Shown: positions 8,775-17,247 of the stretch, in pieces
Layout: the number at the start of each line of letters is the position of its first letter
How positions within the stretch are numbered: the stretch's first letter is position 1
NCBI RefSeq assembly: GCF_042427585.1
Contig: NZ_JBHMFC010000021.1
Span: 52,570 to 116,569, forward strand
Direction: 5' to 3'
DNA: 64,000 nucleotides
Source: Pseudalgibacter ostreae
GTDB lineage: Bacteria; Bacteroidota; Bacteroidia; Flavobacteriales; Flavobacteriaceae
Notes under the pieces: generated by a model
Seen by the model: the letters and a program-made list of their open reading frames with translations, nothing else
What the model was told of the DNA's origin: nothing
Databases searched by the model: none
Translations under genes and position numbers: made by a program

Positions 8775-9797
8775 TTATTTTTTTTGACTGGAACTTCTAA
8801 TTATCAATTCAGAGTCCAATAAGGTCGACGATATCTGTTGTTCTTTTAAATTATCGGTCATTTGTTCTAACAAGGTGCGAGAAGCCATTTTTCCAATCTC
8901 AAAAGCGGGCTGGTGTATGGTTGTTAAAGAGGGTTCTATAATTGCCGAAATAGGATCGTTGTTAAAACCTACCACCGCAATGTCTTCCGGAACCTTAACG
9001 CCTTGTGTTTTAAAATATTTCATAGCACTTATGGCGGCAGTGTCGTTAGCAGATACAACACCGTCTATACCTTTTAATTCCAAGATTTTTTTAGCGGAGG
9101 CCATCCCATCTTCTTCAGACAGACCAGATTCAAAAATATGCTTTGCGTTAGCTTCTAAATTATGTTTTTTTAATGCAGCCATATAGCCTTTTTGGCGTTG
9201 TCTATACAGTTCAATTTTTTGTGATCCAGACAAGTGGGCTATACGGGTACATCCTTGAGAAATTAGATGTTCTGTAGCCATAAAGCTAGCATGAACATTA
9301 TCAATAGTAATATTAGAGCAGTTTTTTAAAAAACAGGGTCTATCAAAAAATATAATAGGCTTTTCAAGACTTTGGTAAGCTTCAAGGTGTTTGTAGTCTG
9401 TGGTTTCCATAGAGATGGAGATGATAATGCCATCCACACGATTGGATATTAATGTAGACATTATTTTCTTTTCCCTATCGATGGAATCTAAGGATTGGCA
9501 AATAAGCACATTATATCCAGCTTCATGTGCCGTTTCTTCAATACCCGCAATAACCGTGGAAAAGAAGTATCTAGAAATTCTTGGTATTACTACAGCTATA
9601 GTGTGTGTTTTATTGGTGCGGAGATTGGATGCCAGGCTATTGCGTTGGTAACCCAGTTCTTTGGCTTTTTTAATAATAAGGCCTTTTGTTTTTTGAGAAA
9701 CCCGTGGACTATCGTTTAAAGCCCGAGACACAGTAGAACTATCAATCCCTAGGGCTTTGGAAATATCATGAATGGTTGCTCTTTCTTTTTTCATCAC
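8775..9797 (-). CDS. Second LacI-family regulator (probable kduI-kduD control)
   Basis: This 340-residue protein has the same architecture as its neighbour: helix-turn-helix RATIHDISKALGIDSSTVSRALND, hinge helix NSLASNLRTNKTH, then a sugar-binding effector domain ending in GFNNDPISAIIEPSLTTIHQ. The two genes converge with 10 bp between stops and are clearly diverged paralogues. Its start lies 126 bp from the divergent kduI gene, and the palindrome AATACAATCGATTGTATT lies between them. It most likely represses kduI-kduD-DUF4861 and possibly itself. Confidence 0.88.
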   Translation of the reverse strand: MMKKERATIHDISKALGIDSSTVSRALNDSPRVSQKTKGLIIKKAKELGYQRNSLASNLRTNKTHTIAVVIPRISRYFFSTVIAGIEETAHEAGYNVLICQSLDSIDREKKIMSTLISNRVDGIIISISMETTDYKHLEAYQSLEKPIIFFDRPCFLKNCSNITIDNVHASFMATEHLISQGCTRIAHLSGSQKIELYRQRQKGYMAALKKHNLEANAKHIFESGLSEEDGMASAKKILELKGIDGVVSANDTAAISAMKYFKTQGVKVPEDIAVVGFNNDPISAIIEPSLTTIHQPAFEIGKMASRTLLEQMTDNLKEQQISSTLLDSELIIRSSSQKK

Positions 9798-9857
9798 TAG
9801 TTTTTGGACACGAAATCAAATTTACATATAAGTTTAGCAAATATAATTATAATCCAG

Positions 9858-9875
9858 AATACAATCGATTGTATT
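9858..9875. promoter_or_regulatory. LacI-type operator upstream of kduI
   Basis: AATACAATCGATTGTATT is a perfect 18-bp palindrome with a central CG, distinct in sequence from the pair near kdgK. It overlaps the expected -33 region of the kduI promoter, so occupancy should block transcription. Confidence 0.8.
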
Positions 9876-9898
9876 TTGATAAAAATTTATTACTTTTG
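9868..9898 (+). promoter_or_regulatory. Candidate kduI promoter
   Basis: TACTTTTG at 9891-9898 matches the TAnnTTTG -7 box exactly. ATTG at 9868-9871, 19 bp upstream, approximates the TTTG -33 box and lies inside the operator. The kduI ATG follows at 9923. Confidence 0.6.
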
Positions 9899-9922
9899 CT
9901 TTAAATTTAAAACACTTTAATT

Positions 9923-10765
9923 ATGAGTACTACCTACGAAGTAAGATACGCAGCTTCTCCTAGAGAAGTAAAAAGAATGGATACTACAGAGCTTAGGGAT
10001 GAGTTTTTAGTAAAAGATTTAATGGTAAAAGACGGAATACACTGGGTGTATTCACATTATGATAGGTTTATGGTTGCTGGTATTGTTCCAACAAACAAAA
10101 CGGTTGTTTTGGAAACCATCGATGCTTTAAAATCTGAATTTTTTCTTCAAAGAAGAGAATTAGGGATTATCAATATAGGTGATACAGGAACAATTTCTGT
10201 AGATGGTACAGATTATGTTTTGGAGCATAAAGAAGCATTATATCTAGGTCAAGGTAATAAAGAAGTTTCTTTTTCTAGTAAATCGTCCAGTAAACCTGCC
10301 AAATTTTATTTGAATTCAACACCGGCACACAAATCGTTCCCTAATAAAAAGATTGGAGCGGATGATGTTGAGGTTATAGAATTGGGGTCTGCAGAAACAG
10401 CCAATGCAAGAACATTGAGAAAATATATAGTAAATAGCGTTGTAGATGTTTGCCAATTGCAAATGGGAATGACGACTTTAAAGCCAGGAAGCTCATGGAA
10501 TACCATGCCTGCACACGTTCATGATAGACGTATGGAAGTTTACTTTTACTTTGAAGTACAAGAAGATCAAGCCGTTTGTCATTTCATGGGAGAGCCTCAA
10601 GAAACCAGACATATTTGGATGGCCAATAACGAAGCTGTTATTTCGCCACCATGGTCTGTTCACTCTGGATCAGGAACAAGCAGTTATACTTTTATTTGGG
10701 GTATGGCAGGCGAGAACTTAGATTATGGCGATATGGATGTATGTAAAATAAACGAATTAAAATAA
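9923..10765 (+). CDS. kduI: 5-keto-4-deoxyuronate isomerase
   Basis: KduI converts 4-deoxy-L-threo-5-hexosulose uronate, formed from unsaturated uronic acids released by lyases, to 3-deoxy-D-glycero-2,5-hexodiulosonate. The 280-residue protein is full length and opens with YEVRYAASPREVKRMDT, typical of KduI. The cupin zinc site is visible as MPAHVHDRRMEVYFYFE (two His and one Glu) and the later PPWSVHSG (third His). It is the first gene of an apparent operon with kduD (23 bp gap) and the DUF4861 gene, behind an operator and an exact -7 box. Confidence 0.95.
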   Translation: MSTTYEVRYAASPREVKRMDTTELRDEFLVKDLMVKDGIHWVYSHYDRFMVAGIVPTNKTVVLETIDALKSEFFLQRRELGIINIGDTGTISVDGTDYVLEHKEALYLGQGNKEVSFSSKSSSKPAKFYLNSTPAHKSFPNKKIGADDVEVIELGSAETANARTLRKYIVNSVVDVCQLQMGMTTLKPGSSWNTMPAHVHDRRMEVYFYFEVQEDQAVCHFMGEPQETRHIWMANNEAVISPPWSVHSGSGTSSYTFIWGMAGENLDYGDMDVCKINELK

Positions 10766-10788
10766 ACACTTAAAATAAACAATTATAT

Positions 10789-11580
10789 ATGTCAATTAAC
10801 TTATTTGATTTAACAGGAAAAATAGCTTTGGTTACTGGTGCCGTTCACGGTTTAGGTATGGCCATGGCGAAAGGATTAGGAAACGCGGGTGCAACTATTG
10901 TGGTAAACAATAACTCTAATGATGCTTTAGAAGAAGCTGTGGCCGAGTATAAAGCGGCAGGCTTAAAAGCATATGGTTATGTTTTTGATGTAACAGATGA
11001 TAAAGCTGTTGAAGAAGCTATCGCAAAGATTGAAAAAGAAGTTGGTCCTATTGATATTTTGGTAAACAATGCGGGGATTATCAAAAGAACGCCTATTGTT
11101 GAAATGGAAACTAAAGACTTTGAACTTGTTATTAAAGTAGATTTAGTAGGGCCATTTATAGTATCTAAATATGTTGCAAAAGGCATGATAGCACGCGGTG
11201 GTGGTAAAATTATCAACATTTGCTCTATGATGAGTGAGCTGGGTAGAGATTCTGTAAGCGCATATGCTGCTGCAAAAGGTGGTTTGAAAATGTTAACTAG
11301 AAGTATGGCTACAGAATGGGCTAAATTCAATATTCAAACCAATGGTATTGGACCAGGATACTTCGCAACAAGCCAAACAGCGCCTATTCGTGTAGACGGA
11401 CACCCTTTTAACGAGTTTATTATGGGAAGAACACCTGCTGGCCGTTGGGGAGATCCAGAAGATTTGCAAGGTGCAGCTATATTCCTATCGTCTAAAGCAA
11501 GTGATTTTGTAAACGGACACGTGGTGTATGTAGATGGAGGTATTCTTGCAACTATAGGAAAACCATCCAACGAAAGTTAA
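10789..11580 (+). CDS. kduD: 2-deoxy-D-gluconate 3-dehydrogenase / KDG-forming SDR
   Basis: KduD reduces the KduI product to 2-keto-3-deoxygluconate, which KdgK and Eda then process. The 263-residue short-chain dehydrogenase has the nucleotide-binding TGAVHGLGMAMA, the structural NNAG motif in LVNNAGIIKR, a catalytic Ser in ICSMMSELGRDS and the YAAAKGG active-site Tyr-Lys. The C-terminus INGHVVYVDGG-type ending (here FVNGHVVYVDGGI) is standard. It is co-directional with and 23 bp from kduI. Confidence 0.94.
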   Translation: MSINLFDLTGKIALVTGAVHGLGMAMAKGLGNAGATIVVNNNSNDALEEAVAEYKAAGLKAYGYVFDVTDDKAVEEAIAKIEKEVGPIDILVNNAGIIKRTPIVEMETKDFELVIKVDLVGPFIVSKYVAKGMIARGGGKIINICSMMSELGRDSVSAYAAAKGGLKMLTRSMATEWAKFNIQTNGIGPGYFATSQTAPIRVDGHPFNEFIMGRTPAGRWGDPEDLQGAAIFLSSKASDFVNGHVVYVDGGILATIGKPSNES

Positions 11581-11615
11581 TTGAAAAACAATATTAATTT
11601 TTATAATAATTCAAA

Positions 11616-12788
11616 ATGAAAATAACAAAGTCGCTATTTTTTGTTTTAGTAACAGTGCTTTTGTCTTCTTGTTCACAAAAAAAGACGGATAAAATCATTG
11701 TTATAAAAAACACGCTCGATACAGAAAGAGCTTTTGAAACCGTAGAACTTACAAAAGATTTTCTAGGTATTGAAGATTTATCTACTGTTGGAATCCGGGA
11801 TGTTGAAACCAATGCGTTGCAAATCACTCAAACTGTTGATAATGATGGTGACGGTGTTATGGATGAGTTATTGTTTCAACCTGAAATTTCAGCAAATTCC
11901 GAAAAAAGATATGCTGTTGTACAAGTTTCAGAAGCAGAACGTCCAGAAACGATAGAGTATTGCTATTCCCGTTTTGTTCCCGAACGTACAGACGATTATA
12001 CCTGGGAAAACAACAGAGTGGCGTTTCGTGTGTATGGTCCTGATGCGCAGTATCGTGCCGAAAACAACCTTCCACAGCCAACCCTTTCTAGTGGAGTGGA
12101 TGCTTGGTTAAAAAGGGTAGAATACCCTATAATCAATAAGTGGTATAAAGAAGATTTGGAAAAAATATCATCTTATCACGTAGATAGTGGAGAAGGACTA
12201 GACGATTTTCATGTCGGTATAAGTAGAGGTGTAGGGGGTATTGCCGTTAATAAAGATGGTAAATATTACTATTCTAAAAACTATACAAAATGGCGCACCA
12301 TTACCACGGGCCCTCTTAGAACTAGTTTTTATTTGGAATATGCCAACTGGGATGCTGGTGGAAACGAGATAAAAGAAAGTAAAATCATTACATTAGATTA
12401 TGGCAACAACCTCTCTAAATTTGATACTAAAATAGAAGGTTCGGCAACTATCTCGGCAGGGCTTACCTTGCATGAAAAAGATGGTGTTGTATCAGGTAGC
12501 GACGAGAACGGATGGGTGAATTATTGGCAACCACATGGCGATTCAGAAATTGGAACAGCTATTGTTGCACCTAAAAAGTACTTTTCTGCATTCGAAACTT
12601 ATGATACAGAAGCTAAGGACGAAAGTAATGCTTATGCACACCTAAATGTTATCGATAATGCTGTAACGTATTATGCTGGTTTTGCTTGGAAAAAAAGTAA
12701 ACAATTTAATACTAAAGAAGCCTGGGAAGCTTATTTAGATGCTTTTGCTAAAAAAATAGCAAGCCCTTTAGAGGTGACTATAGAATAA
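11616..12788 (+). CDS. DUF4861 lipoprotein
   Basis: The 390-residue product starts with a lipoprotein signal (MKITKSLFFVLVTVLLSSCSQ), so it is anchored in an envelope membrane. The body, with SGVDAWLKRVEYPI, DSGEGLDDFHVGISRGVGG and GWVNYWQPHGDSEIGTA, matches my recollection of DUF4861, a family found in Bacteroidota loci for uronate-containing polysaccharides. Its biochemical activity is not established to my knowledge. It lies 35 bp after kduD and before a strong terminator, so it is the last gene of the kdu operon. An envelope role in handling unsaturated uronides is inference from context. Confidence 0.8.
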   Translation: MKITKSLFFVLVTVLLSSCSQKKTDKIIVIKNTLDTERAFETVELTKDFLGIEDLSTVGIRDVETNALQITQTVDNDGDGVMDELLFQPEISANSEKRYAVVQVSEAERPETIEYCYSRFVPERTDDYTWENNRVAFRVYGPDAQYRAENNLPQPTLSSGVDAWLKRVEYPIINKWYKEDLEKISSYHVDSGEGLDDFHVGISRGVGGIAVNKDGKYYYSKNYTKWRTITTGPLRTSFYLEYANWDAGGNEIKESKIITLDYGNNLSKFDTKIEGSATISAGLTLHEKDGVVSGSDENGWVNYWQPHGDSEIGTAIVAPKKYFSAFETYDTEAKDESNAYAHLNVIDNAVTYYAGFAWKKSKQFNTKEAWEAYLDAFAKKIASPLEVTIE

Positions 12789-12827
12789 AACGCATTTCTT
12801 TAAACCTTTTTTAGCAATTTTTTTATT

Positions 12828-12881
12828 AAATCCATCTTGATTTTGCAGTGTTTAGCAAAAAAATCAAGATGGATTTTTTTT
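12828..12881 (+). terminator. Terminator of the kdu operon
   Basis: A perfect 17-bp stem (AAATCCATCTTGATTTT at 12828-12844 with its complement at 12860-12876) around a 15-base loop is followed by a T-run. It closes the kduI-kduD-DUF4861 unit. Confidence 0.9.
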
Positions 12882-12981
12882 GTAAAGGGCTTTTATTGGC
12901 GCTTCAAACCCTTTTTTTTAAAATTAAATGGTATTCCATTTTCTTTAGTCTTATTTCTATTATCTTTTTTAGCAATATCAT

Positions 12982-12989
12982 TATCTTTG
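12982..12989 (+). promoter_or_regulatory. -7 box only 4 bp before the S1-protein start
   Basis: TATCTTTG matches TAnnTTTG exactly and ends 4 bp before the ATG at 12994. Initiation a few bases downstream would give a leaderless or nearly leaderless message. Confidence 0.5.
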
Positions 12990-12993
12990 CCGC

Positions 12994-13824
12994 ATGATAC
13001 ATTTAGGTAAATTTAATACGCTGGAAATACTTCGAGAAGCCGAACAAGGTGTTTATCTAGTCGATACAGAAGGAAACGAAGTTTTATTGCCAAATCGATA
13101 CGTTCCAGAAACTTTTAAAATCTATGATAAGGTTGAGGTTTTTGTGTATTTAGATAATGAGGAAAGACCTGTTGCCACAACAGATAGGCCATATATAACG
13201 TTAAATGATTTCGCGCTTTTGCGTTGCAATCAAGTCACGGACTATGGTGCGTTTTTAGATTGGGGCTTAGTGAAAGAGCTGTTCTGCCCGTTTAAGGAAC
13301 AAGCTTTTCCTATGAAACCAGGAGGATGGTACTTTGTGTATTGCTATCTAGATGACAAAACAAATAGACTCGTGGCTTCTAGTAAGACCAATGGATTTTT
13401 AGATAATAAAGAACTAACGGTTAGCGAGTTTGATGAAGTGGATTTAATTGTGTCTCATCCTTCAGATATTGGCATGAATGTTATCGTAAATAAAACACAC
13501 GCTGGATTAATCTATAAAGACAACATTTTTGGAGACCTTAGTGTAGGTGATCGTTTAAAGGGGGTGGTGAAGAAAATACGTCCCGGTAACAAGTTGGATA
13601 TTGCGCTTGGCCAAATAGGATACCGTAATATCGAGCCTAATGCAGAGCGTATTATGCAGGAGTTGCAAGATCATGATGGTTATTTGAATCTTACGGACAA
13701 ATCTGATCCCGAGGCGATTAAAAACGCACTTCAAATGAGTAAAAAAAACTTTAAAAAAGCCATTGGTACCCTGTACAAACAGCGTTTGATAGATATCAAG
13801 CCCGATGGTATTTACTTGGTTTAA
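12994..13824 (+). CDS. S1-like RNA-binding protein (CvfB family)
   Basis: The 276-residue protein matches the CvfB/YitL architecture: several S1-like OB-fold segments followed by a C-terminal winged helix. Visible pieces are IHLGKFNTLEILREAEQGVYL at the start, the second S1 unit around VTDYGAFLDWGLVKELFCPF, a third around VIVNKTHAGLIYKDNIFGDL with VKKIRPGNKLDIALG, and the C-terminal ALQMSKKNFKKAIGTLYKQ helix region. Such proteins bind RNA in the cytosol and affect expression of envelope or virulence genes in Firmicutes; the role in Bacteroidota is not known to me. It is transcribed alone. Confidence 0.85.
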   Translation: MIHLGKFNTLEILREAEQGVYLVDTEGNEVLLPNRYVPETFKIYDKVEVFVYLDNEERPVATTDRPYITLNDFALLRCNQVTDYGAFLDWGLVKELFCPFKEQAFPMKPGGWYFVYCYLDDKTNRLVASSKTNGFLDNKELTVSEFDEVDLIVSHPSDIGMNVIVNKTHAGLIYKDNIFGDLSVGDRLKGVVKKIRPGNKLDIALGQIGYRNIEPNAERIMQELQDHDGYLNLTDKSDPEAIKNALQMSKKNFKKAIGTLYKQRLIDIKPDGIYLV

Positions 13825-14160
13825 ACCTTGTTCTATAGCTTCTAATATTCTATGTTTTAGATAGTGCGATAATTTGTTTTTGTTTAAAATAAATGGCGTG
13901 CAAGTATTCTAAATTTTAGTGACTTTAGGCTAGCTAGGGTTTAGCGGTACGTGGATTTACTTATATACGCCATGGCTGTATGGCTATCGTGCTTTATTTG
14001 AAATAATCATGCTTTTTTAGTTTTTAGAGCGACATGTTTTTGAATGTTAGGCCATGTTAGATTTTATTTGTTTTGCATTTTTTTTTCTTGATGAAATTGT
14101 TTTTTTCTATAAGTATTTTTTAGAGTATGGCGCGCAGTTCTAATTTAGTATTTTTGTAGC
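13825..14160 (+). other. Non-coding interval before mnmE
   Basis: This 336-bp AT-rich stretch holds no convincing gene. The only element I can support is TATTTTTG at 14149-14156, an exact -7 box that ends 4 bp before the mnmE ATG, the same geometry as for the preceding gene. Confidence 0.5.
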
Positions 14161-15573
14161 ATGACACACGACGATACAATTGTTGCATTGGCAACACCCT
14201 CTGGAGCAGGTGCCATAGCTGTAATACGGCTATCAGGTAGTGATTCTATAAGATTTGTAGAACGCCAATTCAGGTCTGTTTCTGGAAAAGAACTGAGTAA
14301 ACAGGCTACACATACCATTCATTTAGGCCATATTGTTGACGAGAATAGAACCATTGATGAGGTTTTGGTTTCTGTTTTTAAAGATCCAAACTCCTATACT
14401 GGCGAGAATGTAGTGGAAGTGTCTTGCCATGGTTCTAATTACATTCAACAGGAAATCATCCAATTGTTTCTTAGAAAAGGATGTAGAATGGCAACAGCCG
14501 GAGAGTTTACATTACGTGCGTTTTTAAATGGCAAATTAGACCTGTCTCAAGCAGAAGCTGTAGCAGATTTAATTTCTAGTGATAACGAAGCCAGTCATCA
14601 AATAGCCATGCAGCAAATGCGTGGTGGGTTTTCTTCGGAAATCGCCAAACTCCGTGAAGAATTGCTGAATTTCGCTTCATTAATAGAGTTAGAACTCGAT
14701 TTTGCAGAAGAAGATGTTGAATTTGCCGATAGAACCCAATTTAAAGCATTAACAGAGCGTATCACGTTTGTTTTAAAACGACTGATAGATTCTTTTGCCG
14801 TTGGGAATGTTATTAAAAACGGAATACCCGTAGCCATAGTAGGGGAGCCTAACGTAGGGAAATCTACGCTTTTAAATGCACTTTTAAATGAAGAGCGTGC
14901 AATCGTTTCCGAGATTGCAGGAACTACACGGGATACCATAGAAGACGAAATCTCCATTGGTGGCATAGGTTTTAGATTTATCGATACCGCTGGAATTCGT
15001 GAAACCCAAGATGTTATTGAGGGCTTGGGCATACAGAAAACCTTTGAAAAAATTGAACAAGCCCAAGTGGTCGTCTATCTTTTTGAGGCCGATGTTATGG
15101 CTCAGGATGCAGATAAATCCAGAAACGTACAAATAGAACTAGAAAAAATAAAGAATAAGTACCCCCTAAAACCCCTTTTAATTGTTGCTAATAAAATTGA
15201 TAAACTTTCAGAAGATGCTAAATCTAAATTAAACCGTGTTTTAGAGGATATTGAGAATGCCCAATTTGTATTATTATCGGCAAAAGAAGGCATAGGCGTG
15301 GAGCTTTTAAAAGATACCTTATTGGGTTTTGTTAACACAGGCGCACTAAAAAATAACGACACCATTGTTACCAATTCCCGTCATTACGATTCACTTTTAA
15401 AAGCTTTTGAAGATATTGATAAAGTAAAACATGGCTTGGAATCTGGCTTATCTGGAGATTTATTGGCTATAGATATTCGTCAGGCTTTGTACCATTTTGG
15501 GGAAATTACAGGGCAAGTAACCAATGATGAATTGTTGGGGAATATATTCGCTAATTTTTGCATCGGAAAGTAA
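14161..15573 (+). CDS. mnmE: tRNA modification GTPase MnmE
   Basis: MnmE, with MnmG, installs the 5-carboxymethylaminomethyl group on U34 of several tRNAs. The 470-residue protein begins HDDTIVALATPSGAGAIAVI (tetrahydrofolate-binding N-domain). The G domain carries GEPNVGKSTL (G1), DTAGIR (G3) and NKID (G4), and the C-terminal helix ends in the conserved FCIGK, whose Cys is functional. The last codons double as the attachment site of an integrated element, and the gene remains intact after insertion. The same gene end (trmE) is the known insertion site of Salmonella genomic island 1. Confidence 0.97.
   Translation: MTHDDTIVALATPSGAGAIAVIRLSGSDSIRFVERQFRSVSGKELSKQATHTIHLGHIVDENRTIDEVLVSVFKDPNSYTGENVVEVSCHGSNYIQQEIIQLFLRKGCRMATAGEFTLRAFLNGKLDLSQAEAVADLISSDNEASHQIAMQQMRGGFSSEIAKLREELLNFASLIELELDFAEEDVEFADRTQFKALTERITFVLKRLIDSFAVGNVIKNGIPVAIVGEPNVGKSTLLNALLNEERAIVSEIAGTTRDTIEDEISIGGIGFRFIDTAGIRETQDVIEGLGIQKTFEKIEQAQVVVYLFEADVMAQDADKSRNVQIELEKIKNKYPLKPLLIVANKIDKLSEDAKSKLNRVLEDIENAQFVLLSAKEGIGVELLKDTLLGFVNTGALKNNDTIVTNSRHYDSLLKAFEDIDKVKHGLESGLSGDLLAIDIRQALYHFGEITGQVTNDELLGNIFANFCIGK
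15558..15573 (+). other. Attachment site attL at the mnmE 3' end
   Basis: TTGCATCGGAAAGTAA covers the last codons and stop of mnmE (Cys-Ile-Gly-Lys-stop). A 14/16 copy, TTGCATCGGCAAATAA, encoding the same residues, lies at 36378-36393, and an 11/16 relative lies at 45282-45297. The intact recombinase gene begins 580 bp downstream. Confidence 0.8.
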
Positions 15574-15631
15574 TTGAGTTTCTTTTTATTGGTTTTTATC
15601 TGTTTTTCAAAGGTTTACATATTCTTTTTTG

Positions 15632-15778
15632 TTGCCTAACTGCTCTTTTTTAACTATATTTGTTTCATATATGTTGCCTGTTATGCAGATTTGTTGCCCG
15701 AATCTGTTGGCAAAAATAGTGGCGAAATGATGCACCATATTGCCCCACGTTGCACCATAACGCTACATAAAGCACCAT
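15632..15778 (+). repeat. Clustered short direct repeats next to attL
   Basis: TTGCC recurs at 15632, 15674, 15694 and 15740. GCACCAT recurs at 15732, 15752 and 15772 with an exact 20-bp period, immediately before the HTH gene at 15781. A matching TTGTTGCCC lies near the other end at 36331. I interpret them as arm-type recombinase or excisionase binding sites. Confidence 0.6.
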
Positions 15779-15780
15779 TT

Positions 15781-16146
15781 ATGAGCAGTAATTTATACAT
15801 CCCAAAAACTTGTAAACATTGCGGTAATGCGTTTACAGCACGAACAACAGTAACTCAATATTGTGGTAACTCTTGCGCTAAAAAAGCCTATAAGGCCAGA
15901 AAGCGTAAAGAAAAAATCCAAGCAACTCTTAATGCTGATATGAAGCAAAAGAATGAAGTTGTTGAGGTTCAGAATCCTAATGCTGTAAACAATAAAGATT
16001 TTTTAAGTGTTACAGAAGCTTCTCAATTAATTGGTGTTAGTAGATGGACCATTCAAAGAATGATTCAACAAGGACGCTTAAAAGCTGTTCCTTTCGGAAG
16101 AAAACGTATTGTAGCCAGATGGCAAATAGAAAACCTTTTTAATTAG
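15781..16146 (+). CDS. Zinc-finger plus helix-turn-helix protein, probable recombination directionality factor
   Basis: The 121-residue product begins with a small zinc-binding region, CKHCGNAFTARTTVTQYCGN followed by SCAKK, which resembles a bacterial treble-clef finger with a basic stretch (KARKRKEK). The C-terminal half, FLSVTEASQLIGVSRWTIQ, is an excisionase-type HTH ending in a wing (GRKRIVARWQIENLFN). I start at ATG 15781 rather than an upstream TTG because the ATG directly precedes the zinc finger and leaves the 20-bp repeats outside the gene. It lies 6 bp before the recombinase gene and probably helps control integration and excision. Confidence 0.75.
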   Translation: MSSNLYIPKTCKHCGNAFTARTTVTQYCGNSCAKKAYKARKRKEKIQATLNADMKQKNEVVEVQNPNAVNNKDFLSVTEASQLIGVSRWTIQRMIQQGRLKAVPFGRKRIVARWQIENLFN

Positions 16147-16152
16147 CATCCT

Positions 16153-17247
16153 ATGAAAGTAACATTAAGACAACGCAAGAAGAATGACAAAATAAGTTTG
16201 TATTTAGATTACTATCATAAAGGCAAACGTAAAACCGAATATTTGCGTTTATACCTTACACCTAACCCTAAAACTAAAACCGAAAGAGAGGTTAACAAGA
16301 AAACCAAACAATTAGCGGAAACTATTTGTGCTCAACGACAAATTGAAATTCAAAACGGTATTTATGGGTTCCAAGATATTGAGAAATTAAAAGGGAGTTT
16401 TATTACTTATGTAACAGCATTAGCAGAGAAAAAGAATACAAGCTCTGGTAATTATGGTAATTGGAACAGTATGCTAAAACATCTAAAAACGTTTTGTCCA
16501 ACAGACGTAAGTTTTCAAGATATTGATAAGGATTTCGTAGTACGCTTTAAAGAGTATTTAGATAAGGATGCAATGGCAAGAGCAGGTAAAAAATTATCTC
16601 AAAACTCTAAATATTCTTATTATGGAAAATTCAACGCTGCATTAAAACAAGCTGTTAAGGATGGTATTTTAAGAATAAACCCAGCAAATGGTGTTGAGTA
16701 TTTTAAACAAGGTGAACCTCAACGAGAATTTTTAACTCTTGATGAATTACAAAAAGTAGTCAATACAGAATGCGAGTTACCACTTTTAAAAAGTGCTTTT
16801 ATATTTTCTGCGCTTACTGGGTTACGTTGGTCAGATATTGAAAAACTGATTTGGTCAGAAATTCAACATTCTAAAGAAATGGGATATTATATTCGTTTCA
16901 GACAAAAGAAAACAAAAGGGGTTGAAACTTTACCTATTTCAGACCAAGCAGCAGAATTATTAGGAGATAAGGGTAAACCCGAAGAAAAAGTTTTTCAAGG
17001 TTTACATTATAGTGCTTGGTCAAATTTAAAGTTACAACAATGGATGCTTAATGCAGGAATAACAAAAAATATCACGTTCCATTGTGCTCGACATACCTAT
17101 GCAACTTTACAATTAACTTTAGGAACAGATATTTATACTGTTTCCAAGTTATTAGGTCATAAGGAATTGAGAACTACGCAGATTTATGCAAAAGTTATTG
17201 ATGATAAAAAGAAAGAAGCTGCTAATAAAATTAAATTGGATTTATAA
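16153..17247 (+). CDS. int: Tyrosine recombinase (integrase) of element 1
   Basis: This 364-residue enzyme would integrate and excise the element at the mnmE end. It has an N-terminal arm-binding region (MKVTLRQRKKNDKISLYLDYYHKGKRKTEYLRL), a SAM-like core-binding domain (about residues 75-170), and a catalytic domain with Arg in TGLRWSDIE, His-x-x-Arg in HCARHTYA, His in LGHKEL and the nucleophilic Tyr in QIYAKV. All catalytic residues are present, so it is probably active. The arrangement attL, HTH gene, int is usual for such elements. Its stop overlaps the next ATG by one base. Confidence 0.93.
   Translation: MKVTLRQRKKNDKISLYLDYYHKGKRKTEYLRLYLTPNPKTKTEREVNKKTKQLAETICAQRQIEIQNGIYGFQDIEKLKGSFITYVTALAEKKNTSSGNYGNWNSMLKHLKTFCPTDVSFQDIDKDFVVRFKEYLDKDAMARAGKKLSQNSKYSYYGKFNAALKQAVKDGILRINPANGVEYFKQGEPQREFLTLDELQKVVNTECELPLLKSAFIFSALTGLRWSDIEKLIWSEIQHSKEMGYYIRFRQKKTKGVETLPISDQAAELLGDKGKPEEKVFQGLHYSAWSNLKLQQWMLNAGITKNITFHCARHTYATLQLTLGTDIYTVSKLLGHKELRTTQIYAKVIDDKKKEAANKIKLDL

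Noticed and set aside
4360..12788. Alginate or pectin utilisation locus in the strict sense
   Set aside because: No lyase, SusCD pair or DEH reductase is in view; kduI and kduD serve several uronate polymers, so the polysaccharide cannot be named.
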